Assembly: GCA_036346255.1 (NCBI GenBank)
Contig: CM070632.1
Coordinates: forward strand, 25,818,657-25,882,656
Direction: 5' to 3'
Source of the DNA: Ampelocalamus luodianensis
Taxonomy: Eukaryota; Streptophyta; Magnoliopsida; Poales; Poaceae
Length of the DNA: 64,000 bases
The position numbers were made by a program, and so were the translations under genes. This document shows positions 54,884 to 64,000 of this stretch, in pieces; positions within the stretch are counted from its first letter, which is position 1, and each line of letters starts with the position of its first letter. The notes beneath the pieces were generated by a model. That model saw nothing but the letters and a program-made list of their open reading frames with translations, had not been told where the DNA came from and searched no databases.

Positions 54884-56199
54884 TTGATCACACAAAATTT
54901 TCTATAACTTTATGTTTCACATTTCGCTATGTTTAATTGCAAAATTAAAAATGAAAACAAAAATGATTTAGACTTGGGCACAATGGTAAAGTGGTGTGAT
55001 CTGTTGGGTGTGATTGGAAAGGTGCGAGTCGATTAAGGACCGAGTTACTTGCGCCACCGTCTTGAGCATTTTGCGTGCTAACCACACTAGAGTATATGGG
55101 ACCTCTCTTGACCTAGTACTTTGGCGTGTATTGGCTCGGGTCGCGGGAGGTCGCGGGGAGGGATGGAGGTGGGAGCATGGTAGTTGTCAGAAGAGCTTTA
55201 TCACGAGTGGGTAGTTGTCTTTCGGCTTTACCATGTAAGCGTATGGATTTCTATCCATACGAGCGGCTCGTAGTTAATACACAATATTGGAAAAAGTCTC
55301 GTAGGACTTAGGTGTGTCGCATACCTTCGGAAGTGTGCTTGGCTTAAAGGTGATCGAAGTGTGGGTACATTGGTACACCCTGCGGGTTAAAACTATTCGA
55401 ATAGCCTCGTCCTAGGTTATGGAAGCGCTCGGATCGCCCGTAAGAACTAGACTACAACAATTTAAATTAAAACTTGATGGGTGGTGCGAATGCGGGATTC
55501 GTGCTATTGTTGTGGTGACTATTGGGATAGTCACTTCTAGGTTGGTTACCTTTACTCTCTTGTTATTAATATCCTTCTTGTTATTTCAGCATTAAAGCGA
55601 ATTGCAAACTTGCCTTCTAACTGTATTATATTATTGCAAATGAAAATTGGCTTTATGCAAATGAAACATATGGCCTCCACCAAACAAGCTTTGCATGTAG
55701 CATATGAGCAGTGCCGCTAGTTCACACGTCAATCTTGCGGGTACAAAGACAATCTTTGTACTCGGTGCTTTGCTTAATGTTTTGTTGCGAGAGGAAGAAG
55801 GTGAGCCCCAAGGGCCTCACTTACGTGAGTGTGTTGCCGTTTCGTGGGCGACTAGACTTGGCGGTCGGTCGGATGCCTTGTGGGTTGGAGGCACGATTGG
55901 CTTTGTTTATAGCCATCTTATGGCACTTTGTTTCATTTGTCGTTCTTGTCTATTTGTGTATCTTGTGGCTGTCGGCCTTTGTGCGTAATAACTCTACTAT
56001 TTGTTTATCTTCCATTTGGTAGTGTGGTGTTTGGACTATATGTTTGGAATGGAGTTGATGTCTAATTTTGTAACGAGGTGTGTATACTGCTTTCTGGGAA
56101 GTATACATATCTCGAGGATCAGTTTATTTGATTTGTGATGCTAGGACCAGGTGGTTGGTTAAGCATTACAAGCCAAATAAATTGGGGTCCTCACAAAGT

Positions 56200-56211
56200 T
56201 GGTATCAGAGC
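56200..56211 (+). promoter_or_regulatory. Element B primer binding site
   Basis: TGGTATCAGAGC four bases after the LTR end. Intact, unlike the A copy. Confidence 0.9.
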
Positions 56212-56635
56212 CATTCTGACCGTAGCAACCCAAGCTTAGTCGTCTTTAGGATATTTTGAAAAAGCTTAATTTCAAAGTATAAAAAGGGTTTATGAAAACC
56301 TAGGCAGATTCTCAGATTTTACTCCTTACCTATCTTAGCCTTCTACTCTCATCTTACTCTAATTTGAGTTTAAAACTTGGTTTCTCTCTTTCCTTTCAAA
56401 AGATAGTTACTACCAGTGGAATCAGTCTTTGGGAGAACCATAGAGAATTAGTCTAATTAAAATTTGTGGGAGCATAAGGGTAAGATATGTATGAGTTTGC
56501 TAAGTGTCTGATTTTTGTCAATTGGTTTTGTAACTTAGAAGTCTTGTGTTGGTTTTGTGCTGTTAGTAAGTTATTTGCAGTGGGTTATCGACTTCGCGTT
56601 TTCCGGCTATTGTTAACTTGTCTTAGTGAAACAGG

Positions 56636-57620
56636 ATGGCCTGGGAGAACACGTGGCGTCAAGCAGAGTGGTCATGATGAGGAGCTTCCCCTCCTCCGAC
56701 CATGGTGAGGTTCTCGCTCGGTCGAGCGAAACCGCATGGACAGACGCGCATCTTGGAGGTTATTGCTAGGAATACCTCCACTCCTGCCCCGTGGTGGCGG
56801 CCACGGACTCGCGGGGGCTTGCAGAGTTCCTCCGTCTGCACCGCCGACTTTCTCCGCTCGAGGACCTCTCGATGCGGATGGTAGGCTGCGCATGGTTGAG
56901 CGGAAGCTCAACATAGCTCGATGCGGCGCGAGATAAGGCACTCTTCGCGTCCCACCCTGAGGGCGCGGCACTTTCATGGTGGGAGAACTATCTCGCCATG
57001 CACCGCGGGCCATGTAGTCACACAGGAGGAGTTCAGTCGCTTTCGTCGGGCCCACATCCCGATGGCACGATGAAGTGAAAAGAAAGAATTCCTCGCGCTC
57101 AAGCAAGGGCGCAAATGCGTGACGAGTACATGCGAGTTCAATCATTTGGCTCGTTATGCTCCAGGAGGTGGCCTCGGATGAGGCTAAGCGGGAGAAGTTT
57201 ATGGATGGCTTGTGCGAGGAGCTGCGGGACAAGCTATCTGTTGTGGACTTCTCGACTTTCGTGCCTTGGTAGACAAGGCCATTGTGGTGAGCATAAGGCA
57301 AAGCGCTGGCGAGTCCCATAGCGCAAATGGGAGGCCCATCAGTCTACTCACACCAGCCTCACTCGTCCTCGGGCTGGGCTAGCACCAGGGGCCCGTTCTT
57401 TTGCTCCACCGGCGCCGAGGCCATCTGCACCAGCTCCTCGTCCACCGCAGGCCGTGTTTCAGCCACGTGCGCCTGCGATCCAGCAGCAGGGTGGCCTCCG
57501 CAATCCGGCGGCCGAGGTTACTTGTTTTCGCTGCCACAACAAGGGCCACTACGCCAACGCTTGCCCTCAGAGTGTTGCAGTAGCCCCTCGTCCTAATGGA
57601 GGACGCGGGCAGGGGAGTGG
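56636..57620 (+). pseudogene. Element B gag, multiply frameshifted
   Basis: The ATG follows AAACAGG as in A. Homologous pieces appear in changing frames: VIARNTSTPAP-like, GGLAEFL-like, LVERKLN, ALSWWENY, and KFMDGL-EEL-DKLS. The zinc knuckle CFRCHNKGHYANAC (CX2CX4HX4C) at about 57520-57560 is intact. At least six small indels relative to A break the frame. In contrast to A, GGRGQGSGHPP reads through where A has a stop. Many indels sit at CAG or CCGG sites, raising the question whether all are real. Confidence 0.85.
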
Positions 57621-58180
57621 TCACCCACCTGACCAGAAGATTATCCAGAAGACCCAGGGTGCGAGCAGCGGTCGAGTCAACCACCTTTCAGCTGAGGAGG
57701 CTCAGGAGGCGCCAGATGTCGTGATGGGTACACTTCTTGTTAATTCTCGTCCTGCTGCAGTATTATTTGATTCTGGAGCATCGCATTCTTTTATTTCAAG
57801 ATCATTTGCTGCTGCTAGTGGTCTTCATTGTGTTCCTTTGGGGATTTCTTTGCTCATCCGCTCTCGGGGTCGAGAAATGAGTGATTTCTGATGTCGGGAT
57901 GTTCCTATCGTAGTCAAAGGAGTGGGATTTTGGCAAACCTTATTCCGCCTCGATTCAGCGAGTCTGGATGTGATTTTTGGCATGGATTGGTTGTCCCAAC
58001 ACTTGGGGCAAATCGATTGTGCCAAGAAGATTGTCTATCTCACCAGCCCTTCAGGCGAGCAGGTTGGCTTTTCCCCGCAGCTGCAGGGGTCACACCTTTG
58101 TGCACTTGTAGCAAAGCCGGCTTTGAAGATTCGGGAGGTTCCTCTGTTTGTGATTTTGAGGATGTTTTCACGATGATTTA
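57621..58180 (+). pseudogene. Element B aspartic protease
   Basis: LFDSGASHSFISRSF carries the active-site Asp. VIFGMDWLSQHLGQIDCAKK follows after a frameshift near 57885. The catalytic triad is intact, the frame is not. Confidence 0.87.
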
Positions 58181-58960
58181 CAGGATGCCTCGGTTCGAGA
58201 CCTTGAGTTTGTCATTGAGTTGCTGCCCTGCTGCGCTCCGATTTGAAGGCGCCGTATCGAATGCCTCCCAATGAGCTAGAAGAATTGAAGAAGCGGCTTG
58301 GTGAGCTCCAAGCAAAGGGTTTCATCCGTCAGTTCATCTCCTTGGGGTTGTCCGGTGATCTTTGTGAAGAAGAAGGACAAGACTTTGCGCATGTGTTGAT
58401 TACCGTCCTCTTAATGAGGTGGCGGTGAAGAACAAATATCCTCTCGCCCGCATTGATGATCTGTTTGATCGGTTGGTGGAGCCAGTGTTCTCAAAGATTG
58501 ATTTGAGAATGGGGTATCATCAGTCGAGGATCGAGATCGAAGATATTCAAGCGACTTTCACTACTCGTTATGGTGCATGCGAGTACACCGTCATATCCTT
58601 TGGCTTAACCAATGCTCGGCTTTGTTCATGAACTTAATGAATTCAGTATTCATGGAGTTTTGGACAAATTTGTGGTGGTATTCATTGATGATATTCTTAT
58701 TTATTCCAAGTGAAGAAGAGCATCTTGAGCATCTGAAGGTTGTTTTGGGCAAATTGCGGGAGCACGGCTATATCGAAGTTCAAGCAAATGCGAGTTACGG
58801 TTGAAGGAAGTGGCATTCTTGGGCCATGTTCTTTTGGTGGAGGCGTAGTGTGGATCCCAGCAAGGTCGCGATGTTCTATCTTGGGTCACCCAGTCGATCA
58901 CTAATGTGCGGAGTTTTCTCGGTTTAGCGGGCTACTACCGCCGCTTTATCGAGAACTTCT
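58181..58960 (+). pseudogene. Element B reverse transcriptase
   Basis: PYRMPPNELEELKKRL, then KGFIR, VKNKYPLARIDDLFDRL, KIDLRMGYHQSRI, CEYTVISFGLTNA and catalytic FIDDILIYS (about 58680-58710), each separated from the next by frameshifts. VRSFLGLAGYYRRFIENF closes the connection region. The metal-binding Asp pair is intact. Confidence 0.9.
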
Positions 58961-59440
58961 CCAAGATCGCAAAGCCGATGGTGAATTGCTCAAGAAGGAC
59001 AAGAAGTTTGTGTGGTCCTCTGCTTGTGATGAGAGCTTTGAGGAGCTCAACGGCGATTGACTTCACCCATCCTTACTCTTCACGATATCCACAAGAGCTT
59101 CGATATTTATTGCGATGCCTCTCGTCGAGGACTTGGATGTGTTCTCATGCGGGAAGGCAAAGCGATTGCCTATGCATTTAGGCGATTGAGACCTCATGAG
59201 CTCAACTATCCCACCCATGATTTAGAGCTTGCTGCAGATGGTTCATGCACTCAAGATTTGGCGGCATTATCGATCGGTAACGGTTGAGGTGTATTCGACC
59301 ACAAGAGTTTGAAATACTTGTTCACTCGGCCAGATCTGAACCTCGAGCGGAGGAGATGGCTAGAATTGATCAAAGATTATGACATGGGTATTGGTATCAT
59401 CTGGCAAGGCCAATGTAGTTCTTTGATGCACTTAGCGAAA
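58961..59440 (+). pseudogene. Element B RNase H
   Basis: FDIYCDASRRGLGCVLMRE, RPHELNYPTHDLELAA, then after a frameshift HKSLKYLFTRPDLNLE-like and WLELIKDYDMG. Shortened and shifted near 59270-59300 and 59390. Confidence 0.85.
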
Positions 59441-60959
59441 GGTGTATTGCAATACTCGATGATCCAAGAGCACAGAACTGCACTTCTTGCAGAATTTCAG
59501 CGTCTCAACTTGGGTTTGGTTGAGCATGGTTCCCTTGCTGCCTTGGTTGTGCAACCAACCTTGGTGGATCAAATCAAGTCAGCACAGCAATCAGATGTTG
59601 GTGTGGGTAAAATCAAGCAGAACATCAGGGATGGATCAGCCAAGTGTTTCACAGAGGATGAGCACGGTGTTGTATGGTTTGGGCAGCGTCTCGTGGTCCC
59701 AAAGATCCCCGAGTTGCGGGATTTGATTCTCCAGGAGGCCCATGATTTGCCTTTGTCCATCCATCCCGGGGCTACCAAAATGTACCAAGATCTGCGTTAG
59801 AGATTCTGGTGGACTCGCATGAAGCGCGAGATTGCCAGGTTCGTTGCCAGATGTGACATATGTTGTCGCGTCAAGGCCGAGCATCAGCGTCTAGCAAGTC
59901 TCCTTCAGCCTTTGCGATGCGAGAATGGAAGTGGGATTACGTAGGCATGGACTTCATCATCGGTCGCCGTACTCCTGCGGGGAAGGATGCATTATGGGTT
60001 ATCATTGATCGATTGACGAAGGTGGCTCATTTCCTTCGGTGCGATCAAAGATTGATGTGAATCGATTAGCGGATCTTTACATATCCCGCATTGTGAGTGC
60101 GCATGGTGTGCCACGAACAATTGTGTCGATCGTGGTTCTCTGTTCACCTCTCGGTTTTGGCATAGTCTGCAGGAAGCCATGGGGACCCGTCTTTCGTTCA
60201 GCTCAGCCTATCATCCTCAGACTGATGGTCAGACGGAGCGCGTCAATCAGGTGCTTGAAGACATGCTCCGTGCTTGTGTTCTTTCCTATGGAAAGGATTG
60301 AGAGAAGTGCCTACCGCTTGCCGAGTTCTCCTACAACAACAGCTTCCAGGCTAGTCTCGGTATGGCACCATTTGAGGCCTTGTATGGACGGCGCTGCAGA
60401 ACACCGTTGAACTGGTGTGGCGGGAAAGCGGTTCTTTGGTCGATTCCATCAATGATTTGAAAGTCAAGTGCGATTGATTCGTGAGCACTTGCGCGTAGCT
60501 CGATCGAGCGAAGAGCTATGCGGTCGGCGTCGCCGTGAGTTGAGTTTCGGCCCAATGACTTTGTGTATCTCAAAGTCTCACCTTTGAAGGACATCGCGTT
60601 TGGTGTCAAGGCAAGTTAGCTCCTCGGTATGTTGGACCATATCGCGTCATCGATAAAGTGGGGCTGTTGCTTACAAGTTAGAGTTGCCGGCTACACTTGA
60701 GGGGTGCATGATGTTTTCCATGTGTCACAATTGAAAAAGTGCCTTCGTGTTCCGGTTGAGGAGCGCCATTGGAAAATATCGATGTGCGGGAAGATCGTCT
60801 TATCGTGGCGCCCATTCGTATCCTCGAAGAAGTCGAACGAGAACAAGGAACCGTGTGATCAAGTTCCTTAAAGTTCAGTGGTCGAACCACTCCGAGGATG
60901 AAGCCACTTGGGAGCGGGAAGATCGTCTCGGCGATTACCCATCCTTCTTCTCCCGGTGA
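59441..60959 (+). pseudogene. Element B integrase with chromodomain-like tail
   Basis: The linker (GSLAALVVQPTLVDQIK, EDEHGVVWFGQRLVVPK) is continuous with the zinc finger start (HPGATKMYQDLR, then a stop where A reads CAG). FWWTRMKREI and CDICCRVKAEHQR follow. The core has VGMDFIIG and VPRTIVS, with the second Asp motif lost by a one-base gap at about 60126 (TGTCGATCG against A's TGTCAGATCG). QTERVNQVLEDMLRACVLSYG retains the Glu, which A has lost. The tail VIKFLKVQWSNHSEDEATWERED ends at TGA 60957-60959. Confidence 0.9.
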
Positions 60960-60981
60960 TCGAATCTGGGCGAGATTCTGT

Positions 60982-60992
60982 AAGGGGAGATT
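60982..60992 (+). other. Element B polypurine tract
   Basis: AAGGGGAGA immediately before the 3' LTR TGTAACAG. Confidence 0.8.
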
Positions 60993-63900
60993 TGTAACAG
61001 CCCTAACTTAGGGTTTGTATTTCCAATGTAAAATTTTGAGGAGAAATAAAACTTTTGTTGTCTCATCAAATCATTTGAAGCTTTCAAGTTTTCCTAGCAA
61101 TTTCCATTTTCTAGAATTAAATTCTGTGAATGGAAATTGTTGTCAGCAAATTCTTAGCTTTCCAACTTGTGATCATCCTCTGAAATTATTTTTCCTATCA
61201 TCTTGACCATCCTAGCTACCTCCCTGAATTATTTCATAATTTTTAGATTTTAATTGCTATTTCAAATGGCCAAGTCAAACCAGTTTACAAATCTGGTCAA
61301 ACCCTTGGTCAGCAACTTGTGAATTTTCTTGGGAGAAATATAGTTCATGAAAATTCCTGGAAAAATTACACAATGTTGTTCTCTGTTCCAGTAAGCTTCC
61401 ATAAAAATTTCAGAATTTTTGGAGCTCAGGAGCTACCTCTAAAAATTCCCAAAACCCTCTCTGTCTTTTTAATTCAAATCTGAAATCACTGTTCCTCGGG
61501 TTCAAACCCCACTTGGGCTCGAGTCCGACCGCACCTAATGGACTCGGTCGCACCGCCTAGTTGCACCGTGCGAGCCCGATGGCTGTCAGCCGTCCGATGA
61601 AGATCGAACGGTCCACATTGCTTGCCTCGTCGACCTGTCCGAATGCATACACCAATCTCAGCCGTCCATTTCAGATCCAGCGGTCGACATTCTCTTGATC
61701 GAGTCAGACCAACTATTCACGCCGCACTTGACTCTGGTTCGCGCCGCTTTGATGCTGTCGCTGACAGGCGGGCCCCATTTGTCAGGTCGTCACCTACCTC
61801 TCGCTCGAAGAGCTGAGTGCCGGCGGCAGCATGCATGCGCGCCACCTCGCCTCGCCGTCCATTCTCGGTTTCCTCGCGCGCTTCACCTCGGCCGCATCAT
61901 CCGCTGCTAGCCCATACCCTGGTGCGGCATTAATCGCCGTCACCTACCTCTCTGACTCGCCGCTTTTTCTTCCTTGCGTCTCGGGCCGAGAAGCTCCGCC
62001 TCTCGTTTCCTCCGCCCTCGTCCCTACTTAAGCTCACCCAAAGCTCCCTCTTCCTTCTTTAGACACCATTAAGCAATCCCCTATCACCCATTGCTCCTTC
62101 TGAGCTCAAATCATAGTGGTGCTCGAGCTCTGGTGCACGACCGTGCCGCCACCGCCGTGTCAACACCACAACCAGTGAAGCTCATCTTCTCCTTTTCGCG
62201 TCATATCGTGTTCCAGATCCCTATCATGTTTTCCCTCGGCTAATTTTGAGTTTCACTAGCGGGGGCCGTTGAATTTGGTGTCCCTCTTCTTCGGCCGAAA
62301 GTTGGATCTTCGTCCTCATCTCCGGTGAGTTGGTTCCTAGAGCAATTGCTCGCGCTAGCACCATCTAGTGCACTCACTCGAGCTATCTCCATCTCTCTTT
62401 TCCCTATTTTTGCTCAGGTTGCTCCTCTCGGTGACCCCTTGATCGCGCCGCAGTTCTCGTCGCGGGCCATCTCGGCAGCCACTTGAGCTCCGCGTCATCC
62501 GGTGAGTTCTGGTAACCCACCCGATGCTCATGCGCGCGCTAGTTTTCATCATATTCCTATTTGGCGCGTCGCCCTTATCACCTCCACGGCCGGCCGCATG
62601 TGTTGTCGCCGCCGCGCCGCCAGTGCCGCTCAAGCCACACCACCGCCACCCCTAGTTTCCATTCACTGCAGGTGACCCATTTTTGAGCTCTCCTTCGCCG
62701 CGCCACCACTCCACCGCCGGCGATCACCACCGCTCCTGATCAACCAGAGCCTCCCCTGTTCTTCCTTGAGCTCCCTGTTGCTGTTGTGGCTGACAGTGGG
62801 GCCCACCTCCCTTAAGCTTTGTAGTTAGCTGTTAATCATGCTTATGATTGTTCATTAGTTCACTCTCATTGCATGATCAAAATTGGTATTGGAAGTTTGA
62901 AAGTAATTTAGTGTTGTTCTCTGTAATTGCCTCTTGTTGTCGTTTCTGTTGTCAGTAACCAGATTCTAGTTTCATGCTCATGCTTTGGATTCTTGTTTAG
63001 TGCTGATGACTCCCTTTTGTTGTAGTGGTTAGCATGAAAACATTTAGTTAGTATCTTTAAGTTTCAAAGCTCTTGTTCATGTTTGATCAAAGGGATAGTT
63101 AGATGATCTTGTTGACTGTCTCTGTAATCATGGTTCTTGCCTTATCAAGCATTGTAAGGTCTTGTAGTAGAAGCATGCTGAAATTGTTAACCTTAATATT
63201 TGTGGGTGTGATGCTTAGGTGTGTTAGTAGCTGAAATTTTATTAAAGCCCAACCTTAATTAGAAAATTGTTAGCATCCAATAGTTGGCTAATTATCTAGT
63301 TAGTGTTTTCAATAACTTCTTGTAGGTTCTGTGCTCTCAACTAATAATGGTTGTTTTAGAGTAGCTAGTTGTTTTTATGTGTTAACTTGATGATTAAATA
63401 ATAGATGTGCACACAATCACCATCAAAGTCTGTAGAAAGATTAAAACATATAAGAGGATTGATTTTGTGGTTATCTTGGTAAATCAAGTGAGTGGATAGA
63501 TCTATCTTGAAAGCATGTCTATTTGAATCATCTCTGTAGCTGCTATTTTGTTATTCCTTTTGTGATAGTCTAGCCTCTGTGTATAAATTGGTGTTTGTAT
63601 TTGATTGTTGAGTTTTGCCGGTGTTATTCGTTCTTATTCGCTGTTTTTTGTTCAATCGTTAGGCCGACATTTGCGGTAACCACGAGGCGATCCTCGCAGC
63701 AGTCGAGCATTACGAGCAACAATGACCAACAAGCGATTTGATCATGTTAATCCCAGTATTTTAAAGTCTAATATTTTGTTTCAACTGTATGTATGCATCG
63801 CTTAATTTGTGTTAAATTGGTTAGATAATCCTTTAGATGCACAATCTGTAGGCAAATGATATTCCTCTACTACCTGAGCCTAGGTTATTTGCTGTGATTA

Positions 63901-64000
63901 GAAATCGCTCGATGATCTCTTGTCACTTAGTAGATCCGGGTCAATTTGCTTAGACATGCTTAGCCATCGGTAGAACTGGGCGGTTATCGACTTTAGTCGG
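60993..64000 (+). repeat. Element B 3' LTR, first 3008 bp
   Basis: TGTAACAGCCC start. Colinear with 51871-54878 of the 5' LTR. Truncated by the window edge inside the hairpin. In the first 140 bp the differences from the 5' LTR are mostly single-base gaps in doublets (for example TTCC to TTC) rather than substitutions. Confidence 0.92.

Larger units (their letters stand above)
51871..56195 (+). repeat. Element B 5' LTR (4325 bp)
   Basis: TGTAACAGCAC...TCCTCACA. The AT-rich section 53680-54540 is almost identical to 62800-63640 in the 3' LTR. The GC-rich section 52380-53640 differs by many 1-4-nt indels. Contains an intron candidate (53191-53284), a hairpin (54860-54883), CTATTCGAATAG (55393-55404) and a U5 donor candidate at 55801. 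A CTACTTAAG box near 52890 is a weak TATA candidate. Confidence 0.92.
51871..64000 (+). mobile_element. Element B: Tekay/Del-type chromovirus related to A, 3' end outside window
   Basis: 5' LTR (4325 bp), Met-type primer site, gag-pol in many frames, polypurine tract, and the first 3008 bp of the 3' LTR. Its protein motifs parallel element A segment by segment, and the LTR end, hairpin, intron-like site and CTATTCGAATAG module are shared, but the LTR bodies are diverged. It inserted into the leader of element I (left flank GCTAG). The right flank is not visible, so the duplication cannot be checked. Confidence 0.92.

Noticed and set aside
56672..57319. 215-codon antisense frame in B gag
   Set aside because: Shadow of the gag sequence on the opposite strand; the sense strand carries recognisable gag motifs.
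1..64000. A new host-encoded biological system
   Set aside because: Every recognisable protein motif belongs to gag-pol of LTR retrotransposons; the remaining DNA is LTR, leader or unassigned repeat.

Overview
The window is plant heterochromatin, most likely from a grass (Poaceae). It is built almost entirely of LTR retrotransposons nested inside one another, and I found no intact host gene, tRNA, rRNA or CRISPR array. Grass origin is an inference. It rests on several Tekay/Del-type Ty3-gypsy chromovirus families, an Angela/BARE-like Ty1-copia LTR end, the TGACAGGTGGGCCC motif and the ATCCAACGG motifs that are frequent in grass repeats.

Layout. (1) 1-10111: the 3' end of a gypsy element (C), with a decayed integrase and a 3' LTR. 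That LTR is split by a solo LTR of family A in antisense (A1, 3611-8797, target duplication CCCTT). (2) 10112-10381 and 30532-30861: two pieces of one antisense copia LTR (J), split by full-length element A. (3) 10382-30531: element A, with 4.9 kb LTRs and gag-pro-RT-RNaseH-integrase broken by frameshifts and stops. A second antisense solo LTR of its own family (A2, 19066-24331, duplication TTGAT) sits in its integrase. (4) 30862-45798: a degenerate gypsy element (D). Its internal region holds a solo LTR (E), which holds another solo LTR (F). Its 3' LTR holds an antisense relative (K), giving a head-to-head inverted repeat. (5) 45799-46731: the 3' part of another gypsy-like LTR (G). (6) 46732-49669: a GC-rich stretch with a 273-bp duplication and a complete 1.94-kb non-autonomous element with 334/338-bp LTRs (H). 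(7) 49670-51870: LTR and leader of a probable Tat/Grande-like gypsy element (I). (8) 51871-64000: element B, a relative of A with a 4.3 kb 5' LTR, a heavily frameshifted gag-pol and a 3' LTR cut off by the window edge.

Inferred order of events. G was hit by D. D received J, E (later hit by F) and K. J received C and A. C received A1, and A received A2. The A LTRs are nearly identical to each other, so A is young. B's two LTRs agree closely in AT-rich parts but differ by many small indels in GC-rich parts.

No new enzymatic system is visible. The points of most interest are in the very long LTRs. They carry perfect or wobble-preserved hairpins, a module conserved across several LTR families, and GT-AG intron candidates at matching positions in A and B. 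Other points are an A transcript that would contain its own LTR in both orientations, a private GGAGGTC-rich array in A2, and a CAG/CTG-linked indel pattern that may be a consensus artefact.
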